Assembly (NCBI GenBank): GCA_023398105.1
Contig: JAEWST010000063.1
Location: forward strand, 1 to 58,692
DNA length: 58,692 nucleotides
From: Bacillota bacterium
GTDB taxonomy: Bacteria > Bacillota > Clostridia > Acetivibrionales > DSM-1351
Direction: 5' to 3'
The position numbers and the translations under genes were made by a program. The notes below the pieces were generated by a model. The model saw nothing but the letters and a program-made list of their open reading frames with translations, had not been told where the DNA came from and searched no databases. Within the stretch, counting starts at the first letter, position 1. Each line of letters begins with the position of its first letter. Below are positions 42,840 through 51,800 of this stretch, piece by piece.

Positions 42840-44400
42840 AAAAACACTTGATGCTTTTAAAGAGACTCTGGGTGTATTAATTGATGCTAACCCTCATGCT
42901 CGAAATAAAGGCGATGAATTTAAGGATTGGATAAAGGACATTTTCGGTTGTGATGCTAGAATATCTTATATAAAAGAACAACGCCAGATTACAAATCGAG
43001 TTTCTGAACAGTTTAGATATTTTGCGCCCATAGTAGTTTTTGTCTGTGTTTCAGAAGTGAAAAGAGATACGCTTGTCCGTTATATTTTAGAAAGAGACTA
43101 TAAACAGCTCGAGAGCGTAGCAATAATCGGGGCAACTATCTCGGGTGGTGAGAAAAGGTATACATTTGAGCGGTTAATTATATTTAAGCCTTCGGATTTT
43201 GCCGAGTGGATTAAACCTAATTTTGAAAAGATTGAAGATGCTGTTTCTTTGAAAGAAGAACTTGGGATTTCAAACGATGTGGGTGAAGGCAGCGAAGAGC
43301 AAGAGATAATTGCGGATGAGTCGGTGCGTAGTGAATCAGGAGAAAATGTTTTACTGTATGGTGTTCCTGGATCAGGAAAGAGCTGGACTATAGAACATGA
43401 GTATTGTAAACCAGGTACAATTGTTGAAAGACTTGTTTTTCATCCAGATTATACTAATGCAGATTTTGTTGGACAAATTCTTCCGGTAGTAGACCCTAAA
43501 GACAAGCAGGTTACCTACGAATTCACAGCGGGACCATTTACCAATATTTTTAAAGAGGCTTATCAGAATCCGGAATCGTCCTATGTTCTTATTATTGAAG
43601 AGATAAACAGAGGAAACGCTCCTGCAATATTTGGAGATGTGTTCCAGCTACTTGATAGAACATTTGTAGAAAAGACGGTCGATGGAATTACTTATCCTGC
43701 AGGCACAAGCGAATACGGAGTGACAAATGAGAATATAGCAAAAAAAGTATATAACAATGCTAAGCGAAAGATTAGGATTCCGTCCAATTTATCAATTATT
43801 GGGACAATGAATACATCTGACCAGAATGTCTTTACTCTCGACACAGCTTTTCAACGCAGATGGAATATGCGCTTAATTGAGAACAATTTTAACAATGTGC
43901 GTGGAACCCTTGCTTCTGCTGAAATCCTTGACACAAAGGTTAGTTGGCAACGTTTTTGCGAAACGGTCAATTCAATTATCGTTGGCAATAGAGCTAAGAT
44001 GGCTTCTGCTGAAGATAAGAGGCTCGGTGTATACTTCGTTCATGAGCAGGATTTGGAATTTGATGATAGGATTTTACCGACAGGTTCATTCAAGACAACT
44101 GACGATGAATTGAATGATTTGGTGAAACATGAACTGCTTGATACTCTTGATGGAGAAAAGAAAGAGAGATTATCTGCTCTTAGAGCTGCAATGCGACACA
44201 ACAGGATGTTCCCTGAAAAGGTGATTAAATATCTGTGGGATGACGCCTTCAAGTTTAACCCGGAGGCTTTGTTTGATACGGAGAGATTCCAAAGCCTTGA
44301 AGATGTTATTCGTGCTTTTGTTTACACCAGCAGTGGGAAAGACCGCTTTAACATTTTAAAGCCGACTGTTCGGCAGTTGTTGTATCCAGATAATCAGTAA
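42832..44400 (+). CDS. McrB-like AAA+ ATPase/GTPase subunit of the restriction enzyme (LlaJI R1-like)
   Basis: A 522-residue AAA+ protein. Residues 1-~155 are a probable DNA-binding/target domain without a known motif. Walker A GVPGSGKSW is at ~177-185, Walker B YVLIIEEINRGNAPAIFGDV at ~248-268, and the McrB signature GTMNTSDQNVFTLDTAFQRRW at ~324-344. McrB-type motors hydrolyse GTP or ATP to translocate DNA and drive a partner nuclease. The start ATG overlaps the second methyltransferase and has AGGAGGAG upstream. In the LlaJI system the homologous subunit works with a second nuclease subunit, encoded here next. Confidence 0.9.
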   Translation: MAEKTLDAFKETLGVLIDANPHARNKGDEFKDWIKDIFGCDARISYIKEQRQITNRVSEQFRYFAPIVVFVCVSEVKRDTLVRYILERDYKQLESVAIIGATISGGEKRYTFERLIIFKPSDFAEWIKPNFEKIEDAVSLKEELGISNDVGEGSEEQEIIADESVRSESGENVLLYGVPGSGKSWTIEHEYCKPGTIVERLVFHPDYTNADFVGQILPVVDPKDKQVTYEFTAGPFTNIFKEAYQNPESSYVLIIEEINRGNAPAIFGDVFQLLDRTFVEKTVDGITYPAGTSEYGVTNENIAKKVYNNAKRKIRIPSNLSIIGTMNTSDQNVFTLDTAFQRRWNMRLIENNFNNVRGTLASAEILDTKVSWQRFCETVNSIIVGNRAKMASAEDKRLGVYFVHEQDLEFDDRILPTGSFKTTDDELNDLVKHELLDTLDGEKKERLSALRAAMRHNRMFPEKVIKYLWDDAFKFNPEALFDTERFQSLEDVIRAFVYTSSGKDRFNILKPTVRQLLYPDNQ

Positions 44401-44439
44401 AGATGTTAATTTCTCCAGAAAGTGAGGTGGTTAGCGACT

Positions 44440-45729
44440 ATGGACTTACAAAAAAATATTAGAGAGCGATGCCATGTAAATAAAAATGATGAAGGGGATA
44501 GCTTTGTTGGTGTAAAAGCGGATACCGAGGATGCTATGATTTATTTCCCTATCGGGTATCAGCTTCCTGCAAATGACGACGACCTTCGTGCCGATATCAA
44601 TAATCTGTTTTATGTGCTGGCCGCCTTCATGAAAGAAGACAAGGTCATAGAAGAATCTAAATTCGCTGCACCGAGAACGGTTGACTTCCCTATGCACGCC
44701 TATCTTAGAATTATTCGACACTATTTGCGAACGGGACGATATTACATTGAAACAGACCCACATTACAAGACGGATACTAAAGGTCGGGCTTCATGGCCAC
44801 GCACCGTTCGAGAACAGCGCGCATTGGTGCAAAAGAATGGTTCGTTGATTTTTACGAATATGACCGTTCGCTCATCAACACCAAACGCAAATAAAAAGAT
44901 AACGCAGATTCATCAATACTGCGTCTATGAAGCCTTTGAAAAGATGGGATGGCTGTATGTTCCTTATATGCCGGAAAAGCCGGGTCCGCATCCTGAAAAT
45001 CGAGAGGCAATCTATATCCTTGAAAAGAAGTTGGCATCGACCCACAACGACGTGGAGCAGGAGTTGTTCTTCGCTATGAAAGCCATGCTTATTTACATGG
45101 ATGAAAAGACATCTGAAAAACAGTATTTCTTTGGCACTGATTTCTTTGAGCGTGTTTGGGAGAAAATGATTGATAAGGCGTTTGGCGTTGAGGATAAGGA
45201 ACAATATTTCCCACGCACCAGGTGGCTGCTTGACTATGGACGTCAAAAGGTCAAGACCCCGCTTCAGCCGGACTCCATTATGATTTACAACGGCAAGGTC
45301 TATGTGCTTGATGCGAAGTTGTACCGTTTTGGGTGCAATCCGGATAAGCCTGATTTTCTACCTAATAGTTCGGATATAAATAAGCAGATAACTTACGGCG
45401 AGTATATTGCTCGGACAAAGGGAGTTCCTACCGATAGTCTTTACAATGCATTTATTATGCCGTTTAACAGTACGAAGAATGGTTTCTGGACGCTTGATGC
45501 CGCTGGAAATATTGTACCAGGCTTTACTGGTGATATAGGAAATGTTGCAGAAGCGGTCGGAGATTGGAAACCAGATCCGAAAAAATATGAACGAGTGCAA
45601 GGAGTTGTAATAGATACTCGATTCCTTATGTACAACTACATAGCAATGCCAGATCAGCAGAAGCGGTTGTTGGCAGAAGCAATTGAAAAAGTTGATACAA
45701 GAGGTGCATTTCCACAGCCTACAACATAA
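44440..45729 (+). CDS. LlaJI-like restriction endonuclease subunit (McrC-role nuclease)
   Basis: A 429-residue protein that takes the place of McrC. Near residues 277-293 it has PDSIMIYNGKVYVLDAKLYR, a PD-(D/E)XK pattern with D...DAK, so this should be the cleaving subunit. The region INKQITYGEYIA after it is typical of restriction nucleases that act on DNA. ATG 44440 has GAGGTGG 9 bases upstream. The order M1-M2-McrB-like-nuclease equals LlaJI of Lactococcus. A strong terminator follows 3 bases after the stop. The recognition sequence cannot be read from the sequence. Confidence 0.85.
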   Translation: MDLQKNIRERCHVNKNDEGDSFVGVKADTEDAMIYFPIGYQLPANDDDLRADINNLFYVLAAFMKEDKVIEESKFAAPRTVDFPMHAYLRIIRHYLRTGRYYIETDPHYKTDTKGRASWPRTVREQRALVQKNGSLIFTNMTVRSSTPNANKKITQIHQYCVYEAFEKMGWLYVPYMPEKPGPHPENREAIYILEKKLASTHNDVEQELFFAMKAMLIYMDEKTSEKQYFFGTDFFERVWEKMIDKAFGVEDKEQYFPRTRWLLDYGRQKVKTPLQPDSIMIYNGKVYVLDAKLYRFGCNPDKPDFLPNSSDINKQITYGEYIARTKGVPTDSLYNAFIMPFNSTKNGFWTLDAAGNIVPGFTGDIGNVAEAVGDWKPDPKKYERVQGVVIDTRFLMYNYIAMPDQQKRLLAEAIEKVDTRGAFPQPTT

Positions 45730-45731
45730 TG

Positions 45732-45774
45732 AAAGGCTCTACCTTAAGAAATTGGAGGTAGAGCCTTTTTTTTT
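45732..45774. terminator. Strong terminator at end of the R-M operon
   Basis: AAAGGCTCTACCT / AGGTAGAGCCTTT perfect 13-bp stem with nine Ts. The A run on the left side also lets it serve the convergent minus-strand gene. Confidence 0.95.
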
Positions 45775-45781
45775 ACCTATT

Positions 45782-46957
45782 TTAGATATTGCGGTTACGG
45801 TGCCGTTGTGCAGACGCTGCCCCACGACATTTTTCACAGCAATATCGTTTGTTGCTGCGGGTGGCTTCAACAAGAAAATATTTATCTCGTTTGCAGTTAG
45901 GATTTTCACATTCTTTGTAAATTTCAACCCCTGCCTTCATATAAAAGATGGAGAAGTAGACTGCTTGAATCAAAGTATGGACTTGCCATGTTGCTGTGAG
46001 CTTGCCACCATCATACTTAGGGTGAATGCCTTGAATGTTGTGGTTGATTTCTTCTGCCACAACAATTCGCGCAATTTTGAGCAGTGCAGATTTTATACCA
46101 TCACTGAAAGTTGTCTCATCAATGTTAGAATATGGCTTGATTGAGTTGAATCGCACATTCTCAATTACAGAGACCTCGGTCTGAAAATGATAATAGAAAT
46201 CGATGAGGGTTCTTGTTTCTTCATCTTCATCCTGGCAACCTGTATACATTGCCATGATGCGTTTGAATCGTAGATCTTTGCTACCGAGAATGCTTGTATC
46301 AGCACCACTTCTGACAGCATTGTAAAACTCTATATCTACAGGGTTCTTGTCTCCAAGCATGGTATCCTTAACCGAATATGTTCCCTTAACGAACACCTCC
46401 GGAACTGAACCCAGATCTGGAAAAAGATTGTAGGTCTCAAGTAGTGTACTGAACCTGTGGCGACAGGTTTCATACTGTGCTTCCAGCGTATTGATACGCA
46501 CGACTGGTGAAAACAGAAGGTATGTCGCATGGATTAGCATTTTCTTATAATCCTTCTTGCCGATGGCATTCATAAGACGTATGGTTGCCTTTATTCTATT
46601 GATCACCTCAAGCAGGGTTACTGCGTCCACAGATTCATATTCGTCAAATGATAATGGTAGCAGAAAACCGTAGGTCTCAAAAAACTCAATATGTTTATCG
46701 ATATCACCATTTGGAAGTGCGAGGATTTTACCGAGGATATTTTGCTCTATAACTCCTCCCGCTTTGCCTGTAAGGTTCAATCCTGCCTTTGCTGCATATG
46801 CAAAGCGAAGGGGCTTTGATATATCGGTATATAACTTCAGCGTGGTCTTGGGCGGTTCGTCTGGGGCCACGTTTTCTATATCTTTGGCGCAGCAACAACC
46901 GAAACCATCATATTCAAACATTGTATTCAAAAAAATTTCTGGAATTTTCTCGGGCAT
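45782..46957 (-). CDS. Uncharacterised protein with C-terminal CGNR-like zinc finger
   Basis: A 391-residue cytoplasmic protein. The body (residues ~1-330) has no motif I recognise. The C-terminus has ECENPNCKRDKYFLVE, then RYCCEKCRGAASAQRHR, i.e. CxxxxC...CxxC, the layout of CGNR-type zinc fingers that bind nucleic acid. An acidic CCC cluster lies near the N-terminus (GFGCCCAKD). ATG 46957 is preferred because AAGGAG lies 10 bases upstream; ATG 46981 has no site. It stands alone, minus strand, between the R-M operon and the prophage genes. A regulator or accessory immunity protein is possible, but unproven. Confidence 0.7.
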   Translation of the reverse strand: MPEKIPEIFLNTMFEYDGFGCCCAKDIENVAPDEPPKTTLKLYTDISKPLRFAYAAKAGLNLTGKAGGVIEQNILGKILALPNGDIDKHIEFFETYGFLLPLSFDEYESVDAVTLLEVINRIKATIRLMNAIGKKDYKKMLIHATYLLFSPVVRINTLEAQYETCRHRFSTLLETYNLFPDLGSVPEVFVKGTYSVKDTMLGDKNPVDIEFYNAVRSGADTSILGSKDLRFKRIMAMYTGCQDEDEETRTLIDFYYHFQTEVSVIENVRFNSIKPYSNIDETTFSDGIKSALLKIARIVVAEEINHNIQGIHPKYDGGKLTATWQVHTLIQAVYFSIFYMKAGVEIYKECENPNCKRDKYFLVEATRSNKRYCCEKCRGAASAQRHRNRNI

Positions 46958-47061
46958 ATCGCTTTTTCTCCTTTTTGCCATTATCAAAAATAGCAAACAA
47001 AATTACATAAACTCTTACTATTGGAGGAGTAGCTTTTTGTAAAAGCACTCCTTCAATCTAT

Positions 47062-47124
47062 ATTATACACAAAGTAAGATTAAATACAACAACAACCCGT
47101 TACATTTTATCTGTAAAGTAACGG
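47062..47124 (-). promoter_or_regulatory. Promoter of the zinc-finger gene with an upstream inverted repeat
   Basis: Minus strand TTGTAT (47089-47084), 16-base spacer, TATAAT (47067-47062). Just upstream lies CCGTTAC (47097-47103) / GTAACGG (47118-47124), a 7-bp inverted repeat that could be an operator. Confidence 0.5.
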
Positions 47125-47224
47125 TAATTTTGTGGAAATTTCATTACTTTATGAATTGTAGTAGAATTTAGTCACCATCAAAGAGATGGAATTCAATTCA
47201 AAGTCCGAATAGCGCTATAAGGGC

Positions 47225-47355
47225 GGAGGGTTGCATAAGAGTTCAGATTGCAGCAGTAAGGCTGTAGTTAGAACGAAGATGCTCTTGCCGTAGCTTTTGT
47301 GCGCCTATTTTCGGTTTAACGGAGTCAGTGGCATCTTCAACCGCTGGCTCTTTTT
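47225..47355 (+). ncRNA. Candidate structured RNA or leader ending in an intrinsic terminator
   Basis: GC-rich relative to its surroundings and without an ORF. It ends with GAGTCAGTGG-loop-CCGCTGGCTC and TTTTT (47322-47355). Upstream, GTTC...CAGC-AGTAAG-GCTG...GAAC forms a nested hairpin (~47240-47274). GAAGATGC (47275-47282) is complementary to GCATCTTC (47331-47338), which is the terminator loop, so an anti-terminator or pseudoknot is possible. It sits 40 bases before the sigma-like gene. The rest of the 437-base gap 46958-47394 holds the minus-strand promoter. Confidence 0.5.
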
Positions 47356-47394
47356 GTATTCCGCCGCCCATGCCGGGACGGAAAGGAAAGCTTA

Positions 47395-47943
47395 ATGAAG
47401 ATTCGAGTTTTGTACGAAGAAAACATCAAAAACGGCCACAAGTTCTACACCACAATTGATATTCCAGATAATGATTACAGCATTATGCTGGATATCGACT
47501 ACGAGCAGCGTCTTGCAGAGGCAAAGCCAGAAAAGAAGGCAGAAGTAAAGCGTTGTGAGACTGTCCAGGAAATGTTCGACCTTATGAACAGTAAGGAATA
47601 CAACAACTGGCGCAGGTTTCATAGGCATCTTGGTAACCCTAAGACCCCTTATCGCAAGGATGATGAATCTGAGGATGAAACGGATGTAATGGACACCATC
47701 GCTGATGATTCACAGGAGGCTGAGCGTAATCGCCTCTATGAGTATGAAGATGTTTGCCAATTGATACATAAGGCACTTGGTAAAAAGCATGATTGGGCAG
47801 ATATGTTTATTGCAGTACGCATTGATGGCACGCCAATCCGTGAATACGCTCGTTCTATCAACGCTGACGAAAATAACATCAGCCAAAAATTGAAACGTGC
47901 AGAGAAAAAAATTAAAGAATTTTTAGAAAACCATCAGATTTGA
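47395..47943 (+). CDS. Phage sigma-70 family-like factor
   Basis: A 182-residue protein. The N-terminal half is acidic (DIDYEQRLAEAKPEKKAEVK). The C-terminal ~90 residues resemble sigma region 4: EYEDVCQLIHKALGKKH, then WADMFIAVRIDGTPIREYAR and INADENNISQKLKRAEKKIK, a helix-turn-helix. Such small sigma-like proteins are often the first gene of the early region in Firmicute prophages. ATG 47395 follows GGAAAGGAAAG. It probably directs transcription of element genes; that is inferred from fold and place. Confidence 0.65.
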   Translation: MKIRVLYEENIKNGHKFYTTIDIPDNDYSIMLDIDYEQRLAEAKPEKKAEVKRCETVQEMFDLMNSKEYNNWRRFHRHLGNPKTPYRKDDESEDETDVMDTIADDSQEAERNRLYEYEDVCQLIHKALGKKHDWADMFIAVRIDGTPIREYARSINADENNISQKLKRAEKKIKEFLENHQI

Positions 47944-47966
47944 CCTTCTCCTGTGGCTACCAGTTA

Positions 47967-47999
47967 GGAGGTCAAGGCCTCCAAAAATTTATAAGGAGG
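47967..47999 (+). promoter_or_regulatory. Alternative hairpins at the antirepressor ribosome binding site
   Basis: CCTCC (47978-47982) can pair either with GGAGG (47967-47971) or with the ribosome binding site GGAGG (47995-47999). The two hairpins exclude each other, so translation could be switched. Structure seen, regulation inferred. Confidence 0.4.
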
Positions 48000-48007
48000 T
48001 AATTCTA

Positions 48008-48799
48008 ATGGAATTACAAATTTACAAAAATGCAGAGTTTGGCTCTGTGCGCACTACAACTATTGGTGGGCAACCATATTTTGTCGGTAAGGATGTAGCT
48101 GAAATCCTTGGCTATGTAAACACAAAGGATGCTATTTCATCTCATGTTGATGAAGAGGACAAGACCATAATCCAAAGGTCGGAAAATGCGACCTTAGAAA
48201 TTCCCAATAGAGGATTAACAGTAATTAATGAATCTGGTCTTTACAGTCTAATCCTCTCAAGTAAGATGCCAAATGCTAAAAAGTTCAAGCGTTGGGTTAC
48301 AAATGAGGTACTCCCTGCTATTCGTAAACATGGTATCTATGCAACAGATGATTTAATTGCAAATCCCGACCTTGCTATTGCTGCATTTACTGCTCTTAAG
48401 GAAGAACGTGAAAGAAACAAAACCCTTACGGCAGCAGTTGCAGTACAACAGCAGCAGATTGCTGAGATGAAACCAAAAGCCACTTATTATGATGTTGTTC
48501 TCAAATGTAAGGATGCCGTAAACATAACCGTTATTGCCAAAGATTACGGCTGGAGCGGTATTCGCATGAATGAGTATCTCCATGATAAAGGCATTCAATT
48601 TAAGCAAAGTGATACCTGGCTTTTGTATCAGAGACACGCAGACAAAGGTTACACAAGAACAAATACCCATGTTTATGAAGATAGTAATGGTTTTGAACAT
48701 ACCAAGGTTCATACAAAGTGGACGCAAAAAGGCAGACTCTTTATCTATGAACAGCTGAAGGCGGATGGTATCTATCCGCAGATTGAGATGGAGGTGTGA
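48008..48799 (+). CDS. Phage antirepressor (Bro-N plus KilAC/ANT domains)
   Basis: A 263-residue antirepressor. Bro-N domain at ~1-110 (GQPYFVGKDVAEILGYVNTK; MPNAKKFKRWVTNEVLPAIRKHG), short coiled linker, and C-terminal KilAC/ANT domain from ~150 (AKDYGWSGIRMNEYLHDKGI; WTQKGRLFIYEQLKADG). Antirepressors bind the phage repressor or operator to favour lytic growth. AAGGAGGT lies just upstream of the ATG and may be masked by a hairpin (CCTCC at 47978-47982 can pair with it). The gene starts the contiguous plus-strand early operon. Confidence 0.92.
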   Translation: MELQIYKNAEFGSVRTTTIGGQPYFVGKDVAEILGYVNTKDAISSHVDEEDKTIIQRSENATLEIPNRGLTVINESGLYSLILSSKMPNAKKFKRWVTNEVLPAIRKHGIYATDDLIANPDLAIAAFTALKEERERNKTLTAAVAVQQQQIAEMKPKATYYDVVLKCKDAVNITVIAKDYGWSGIRMNEYLHDKGIQFKQSDTWLLYQRHADKGYTRTNTHVYEDSNGFEHTKVHTKWTQKGRLFIYEQLKADGIYPQIEMEV

Positions 48800-48800
48800 T

Positions 48801-49232
48801 ATGGGGGTCGATATGAAAAACTCTGAAGGCTACATGGACTTAGTACCATATCAAGCACTTACCAATATTGAAAGAGAGGGCAAGGCGGTATCAAAACCCG
48901 CCTTCCGTCCTTTGGTTTATATCTGTGCCCCCTTTAATGGAGCTATTAAGGAAAATGTATTAAAAGCCACTCAGTTTGCAGAGTTTGCTTTTAATCGCGG
49001 ATGTATCCCACTAACCCCTCACCTTCTATTTCCTTTCATGAATGACAGCAATGAAAAAGAGCGTGAACTCGCTATTTTCATGGATATCATCCTTATGGGT
49101 AAATGCCAGGAAGTTTGGGTGCTTGGTGATGTTATTTCAAGGGGTATGAGCATTGAAATTGATAAGGCCAAGAAACGAAGGCAGCCGGTGAGATATTTCA
49201 ATAAAGATTTTAAGGAGGTAGAGGCTCTATGA
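48801..49232 (+). CDS. DUF4406 (nucleoside deoxyribosyltransferase-like) phage protein
   Basis: A 143-residue protein with a Rossmann-like pattern: RPLVYICAPFNGAIKENVLKA, then GCIPLTPHLLFPFMND and GKCQEVWVLGDVISRGMSIEI. This is DUF4406, related to nucleoside 2-deoxyribosyltransferases and YspA/DprA-like nucleotide binders. It is common in Firmicute phage early regions, where it may change nucleotide pools; function unproven. ATG 48801 has GGAGG 6 bases upstream. The last four bases overlap the VapE gene. Confidence 0.78.
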   Translation: MGVDMKNSEGYMDLVPYQALTNIEREGKAVSKPAFRPLVYICAPFNGAIKENVLKATQFAEFAFNRGCIPLTPHLLFPFMNDSNEKERELAIFMDIILMGKCQEVWVLGDVISRGMSIEIDKAKKRRQPVRYFNKDFKEVEAL

Positions 49233-51586
49233 AGATAGCATACGGCAATAGCCGGATGGATAAAAAGTGGAAGAACAGCGATATCAGCTGGGAGGATTTC
49301 TGCTCCCGTGTTAAGACAACACAGCGTACCACCGAAACCGTGGAAGAATACCGAAAGATGAAAAAGGGCGGACAGGATTCAATCAAAGATGTCGGTGGCT
49401 TTGTCGGCGGTCACTTAAAAGATGGCAGACGTAAAAAAGGCAATGTGCTGTCACGCTCCATGCTAACTCTTGATATGGACTATGGCACAAGCAGTATCTG
49501 GGGTGAAATCTGTACCTTCTTCCCTTATCAGTGCTGCATTTATTCTACACATAAGCACACTTCGGAAAATCCAAGGCTTAGATTGATCATTCCTCTCTCC
49601 CGTGATGTGGGAGAAGAAGAATATGCTGCGGTCAGCCGTATGGTAGCAAAGGAGGTAGGCATTGACCTATTTGATGACACTACCTACGAACCGGAAAGAT
49701 TGATGTATTGGCCTTCTACATCAAGAAACGGTGTGTTTGTATATGAAGAAAAAGACGGCTCACTCCTTGACCCAGATGTGTTTCTTAATAAATATGATGA
49801 TTGGCATGACACAAGCACTTGGCCTGTATCCTCAAGGCAATCAGAGGTTATAGAACGTTCATTAAAAGAACAAGCTGACCCACTTTCCAAGGAAGGTGTG
49901 GTCGGCACTTTCTGCCGTACCTATTCAATAAGAGATGCTATTGATAAATTCTTGGAAGATGTATATGAGTCTTCAGCGATGACAGGCAGATATGATTATA
50001 TCCCAGCTGACTCAAGTGCCGGTGTCATTATCTATGATGATAAGTTTGCATATTCCCATCATGCGACAGATCCTGCAAGCGGGAGACTGCTTAATGCTTT
50101 TGACCTTGTTCGTATTCATAAGTTTGGCAACTTGGATGACAGAGCATCGGAGGCTACATCTCCGAGCAAGCTGCCGTCCTATGTTGCTATGTGTGAATTT
50201 GCCATTAAGGACGATGAAGTAAAGGCTCAGTTTGCTAAAGAGCGTATGGAACAGGCAACAGATGATTTTACGGAAGATACTTGGCAGACGGCACTTGAAC
50301 TTGATAAACAAGGAAAGATCAAGGATACCCTCGACAATATTGTTCTTATTATTCGAAATGACCCAGAACTGCAATCACTTGCCTTTAACAAACACCGTGA
50401 CGGTATAGATGCAAGAAACGGTCTGCCTTGGAACCAGATGAAAGAAGGATGGAATGACTCGGACAATGCAGCCCTAAAGGTGTATATATCTAATAAATAC
50501 GGGGTCTACTCCCCAACTAAGACGAAAGATGCGATTCTTGCTGTGGCAGCAGAAAGGGCGTATCACCCAATAAAAGAATACCTCGATAATCTCTCGGAGT
50601 GGGATGGTATCGATAGAGTTGAAACCTTGCTTGTTGATTACTTCGGAGCAACGGACAATTCCTATACAAGGGCCGTTACAAGAAAGACAATGGTTGCTGC
50701 GGTAGCACGCATTTATCATCCAGGTACAAAGTTCGATAGTGTTCTTATCCTTAATGGCCCCCAAGGAATCGGTAAATCAACCTTCTTTGCAAAACTTGCG
50801 GGACATTGGTTTTCCGATAGTTTGACCCTAATAGATATGAAGGATAAAGCAGGTCCCGAAAAATTGCAGGGGTATTGGATACTGGAACTTGGGGAGCTTG
50901 CTGGAATGCGTAAGACTGATGTGGAGATCGTGAAGTCTTTTATATCAAGGTGCGATGACAAGTACCGTGCCAGCTACGGTGTCAATGTAGAAAGCCATCC
51001 CCGTCAGTGTGTAATTGTAGGTTCTACTAATGCAGAGAGTGGGTTTCTTCGAGATATCACTGGCAACAGACGGTTCTGGCCTGTTCGTATCAGCGGTAAC
51101 GGTAAGAAAAAAGCCTGGCAGATGTCTGTCTATGATGTTGAGCAGATATGGGCAGAAACTCTGGTGCTTTATGAGAAGGGCGAAAAACTCTACCTTGAAG
51201 GTGATGATGTGCATTTAGCTACCAGTGAGCAGGATGATGCCATGGAAAGTGATGAGCGTGAAGGGTTGGTTCGTACTTATCTCGATACGCTTTTGCCGGA
51301 GGATTGGGATACCATGTCTGCTTACGAGCGTAGAAATTTCCTGAACGGTAGTGAATTTGGCGGTGAATCTCATGTTGGTACGGTAGAACGTACCCTTGTT
51401 TGTAATATGGAAATCTGGTGCGAATGCTTCGGTAAAGAGGCGGCAGCCATGAAACCTGCAGACTCTTATGCCATCGCAGGCATTATGAAGAAGATCGGTG
51501 ATTGGAACAAGTACACCGGGAACAAGAACGGAACAAGCAATTTTCCGATTTACGGCAAGCAACGTTGTTACGAGCGAAAAAGGTAA
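49229..51586 (+). CDS. VapE-type phage primase-helicase
   Basis: A 785-residue replication protein. The N-terminal ~250 residues look like an archaeo-eukaryotic-type primase (VLSRSMLTLDMDYG, then STHKHTSENPRLRLIIPLSR and TTYEPERLMYWPS). The C-terminal half is the virulence-associated E helicase: WDGIDRVETLLVDYFGA, Walker A LILNGPQGIGKSTFF at ~506-520, ILELGELAGMRKTDVE (Walker B) and VGSTNAESGFLRDITGNRRFWPV. It starts at an ATGA overlap with the preceding gene. It probably primes and unwinds DNA in element replication. Normal full length. Confidence 0.92.
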   Translation: MKIAYGNSRMDKKWKNSDISWEDFCSRVKTTQRTTETVEEYRKMKKGGQDSIKDVGGFVGGHLKDGRRKKGNVLSRSMLTLDMDYGTSSIWGEICTFFPYQCCIYSTHKHTSENPRLRLIIPLSRDVGEEEYAAVSRMVAKEVGIDLFDDTTYEPERLMYWPSTSRNGVFVYEEKDGSLLDPDVFLNKYDDWHDTSTWPVSSRQSEVIERSLKEQADPLSKEGVVGTFCRTYSIRDAIDKFLEDVYESSAMTGRYDYIPADSSAGVIIYDDKFAYSHHATDPASGRLLNAFDLVRIHKFGNLDDRASEATSPSKLPSYVAMCEFAIKDDEVKAQFAKERMEQATDDFTEDTWQTALELDKQGKIKDTLDNIVLIIRNDPELQSLAFNKHRDGIDARNGLPWNQMKEGWNDSDNAALKVYISNKYGVYSPTKTKDAILAVAAERAYHPIKEYLDNLSEWDGIDRVETLLVDYFGATDNSYTRAVTRKTMVAAVARIYHPGTKFDSVLILNGPQGIGKSTFFAKLAGHWFSDSLTLIDMKDKAGPEKLQGYWILELGELAGMRKTDVEIVKSFISRCDDKYRASYGVNVESHPRQCVIVGSTNAESGFLRDITGNRRFWPVRISGNGKKKAWQMSVYDVEQIWAETLVLYEKGEKLYLEGDDVHLATSEQDDAMESDEREGLVRTYLDTLLPEDWDTMSAYERRNFLNGSEFGGESHVGTVERTLVCNMEIWCECFGKEAAAMKPADSYAIAGIMKKIGDWNKYTGNKNGTSNFPIYGKQRCYERKR

Positions 51587-51800
51587 AGGTAGTTCCTTGT
51601 TCTTTGGTTGTTTCCTATAGTTGTTTTCTTAAAACCGTAGCAAATATCGATACTTCGGCTTAATGGGAATAACAGGAACAAGACTTTTACTACTTAGTAA
51701 TAAATAAAAAAGTAATAGTAGAAATGTCGTGTGAGCGCGCATATAGGAAAAATCGTTCAAAGTTGTGCCTGTTGTTCCCCAATAAGAAATGGAGGACTTT

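Noticed and set aside
42832..45729. Stand-alone McrBC (methylation-dependent) restriction
   Set aside because: The two coupled C5 methyltransferases and the PD-(D/E)XK partner fit a LlaJI-like R-M system better than methyl-directed McrBC.
47102..47160. Second end of the ~30-base repeat array near the zinc-finger gene
   Set aside because: One weak, gapped match to the GAGTGGA-ATTACT box in the same orientation; not enough to claim an element end.
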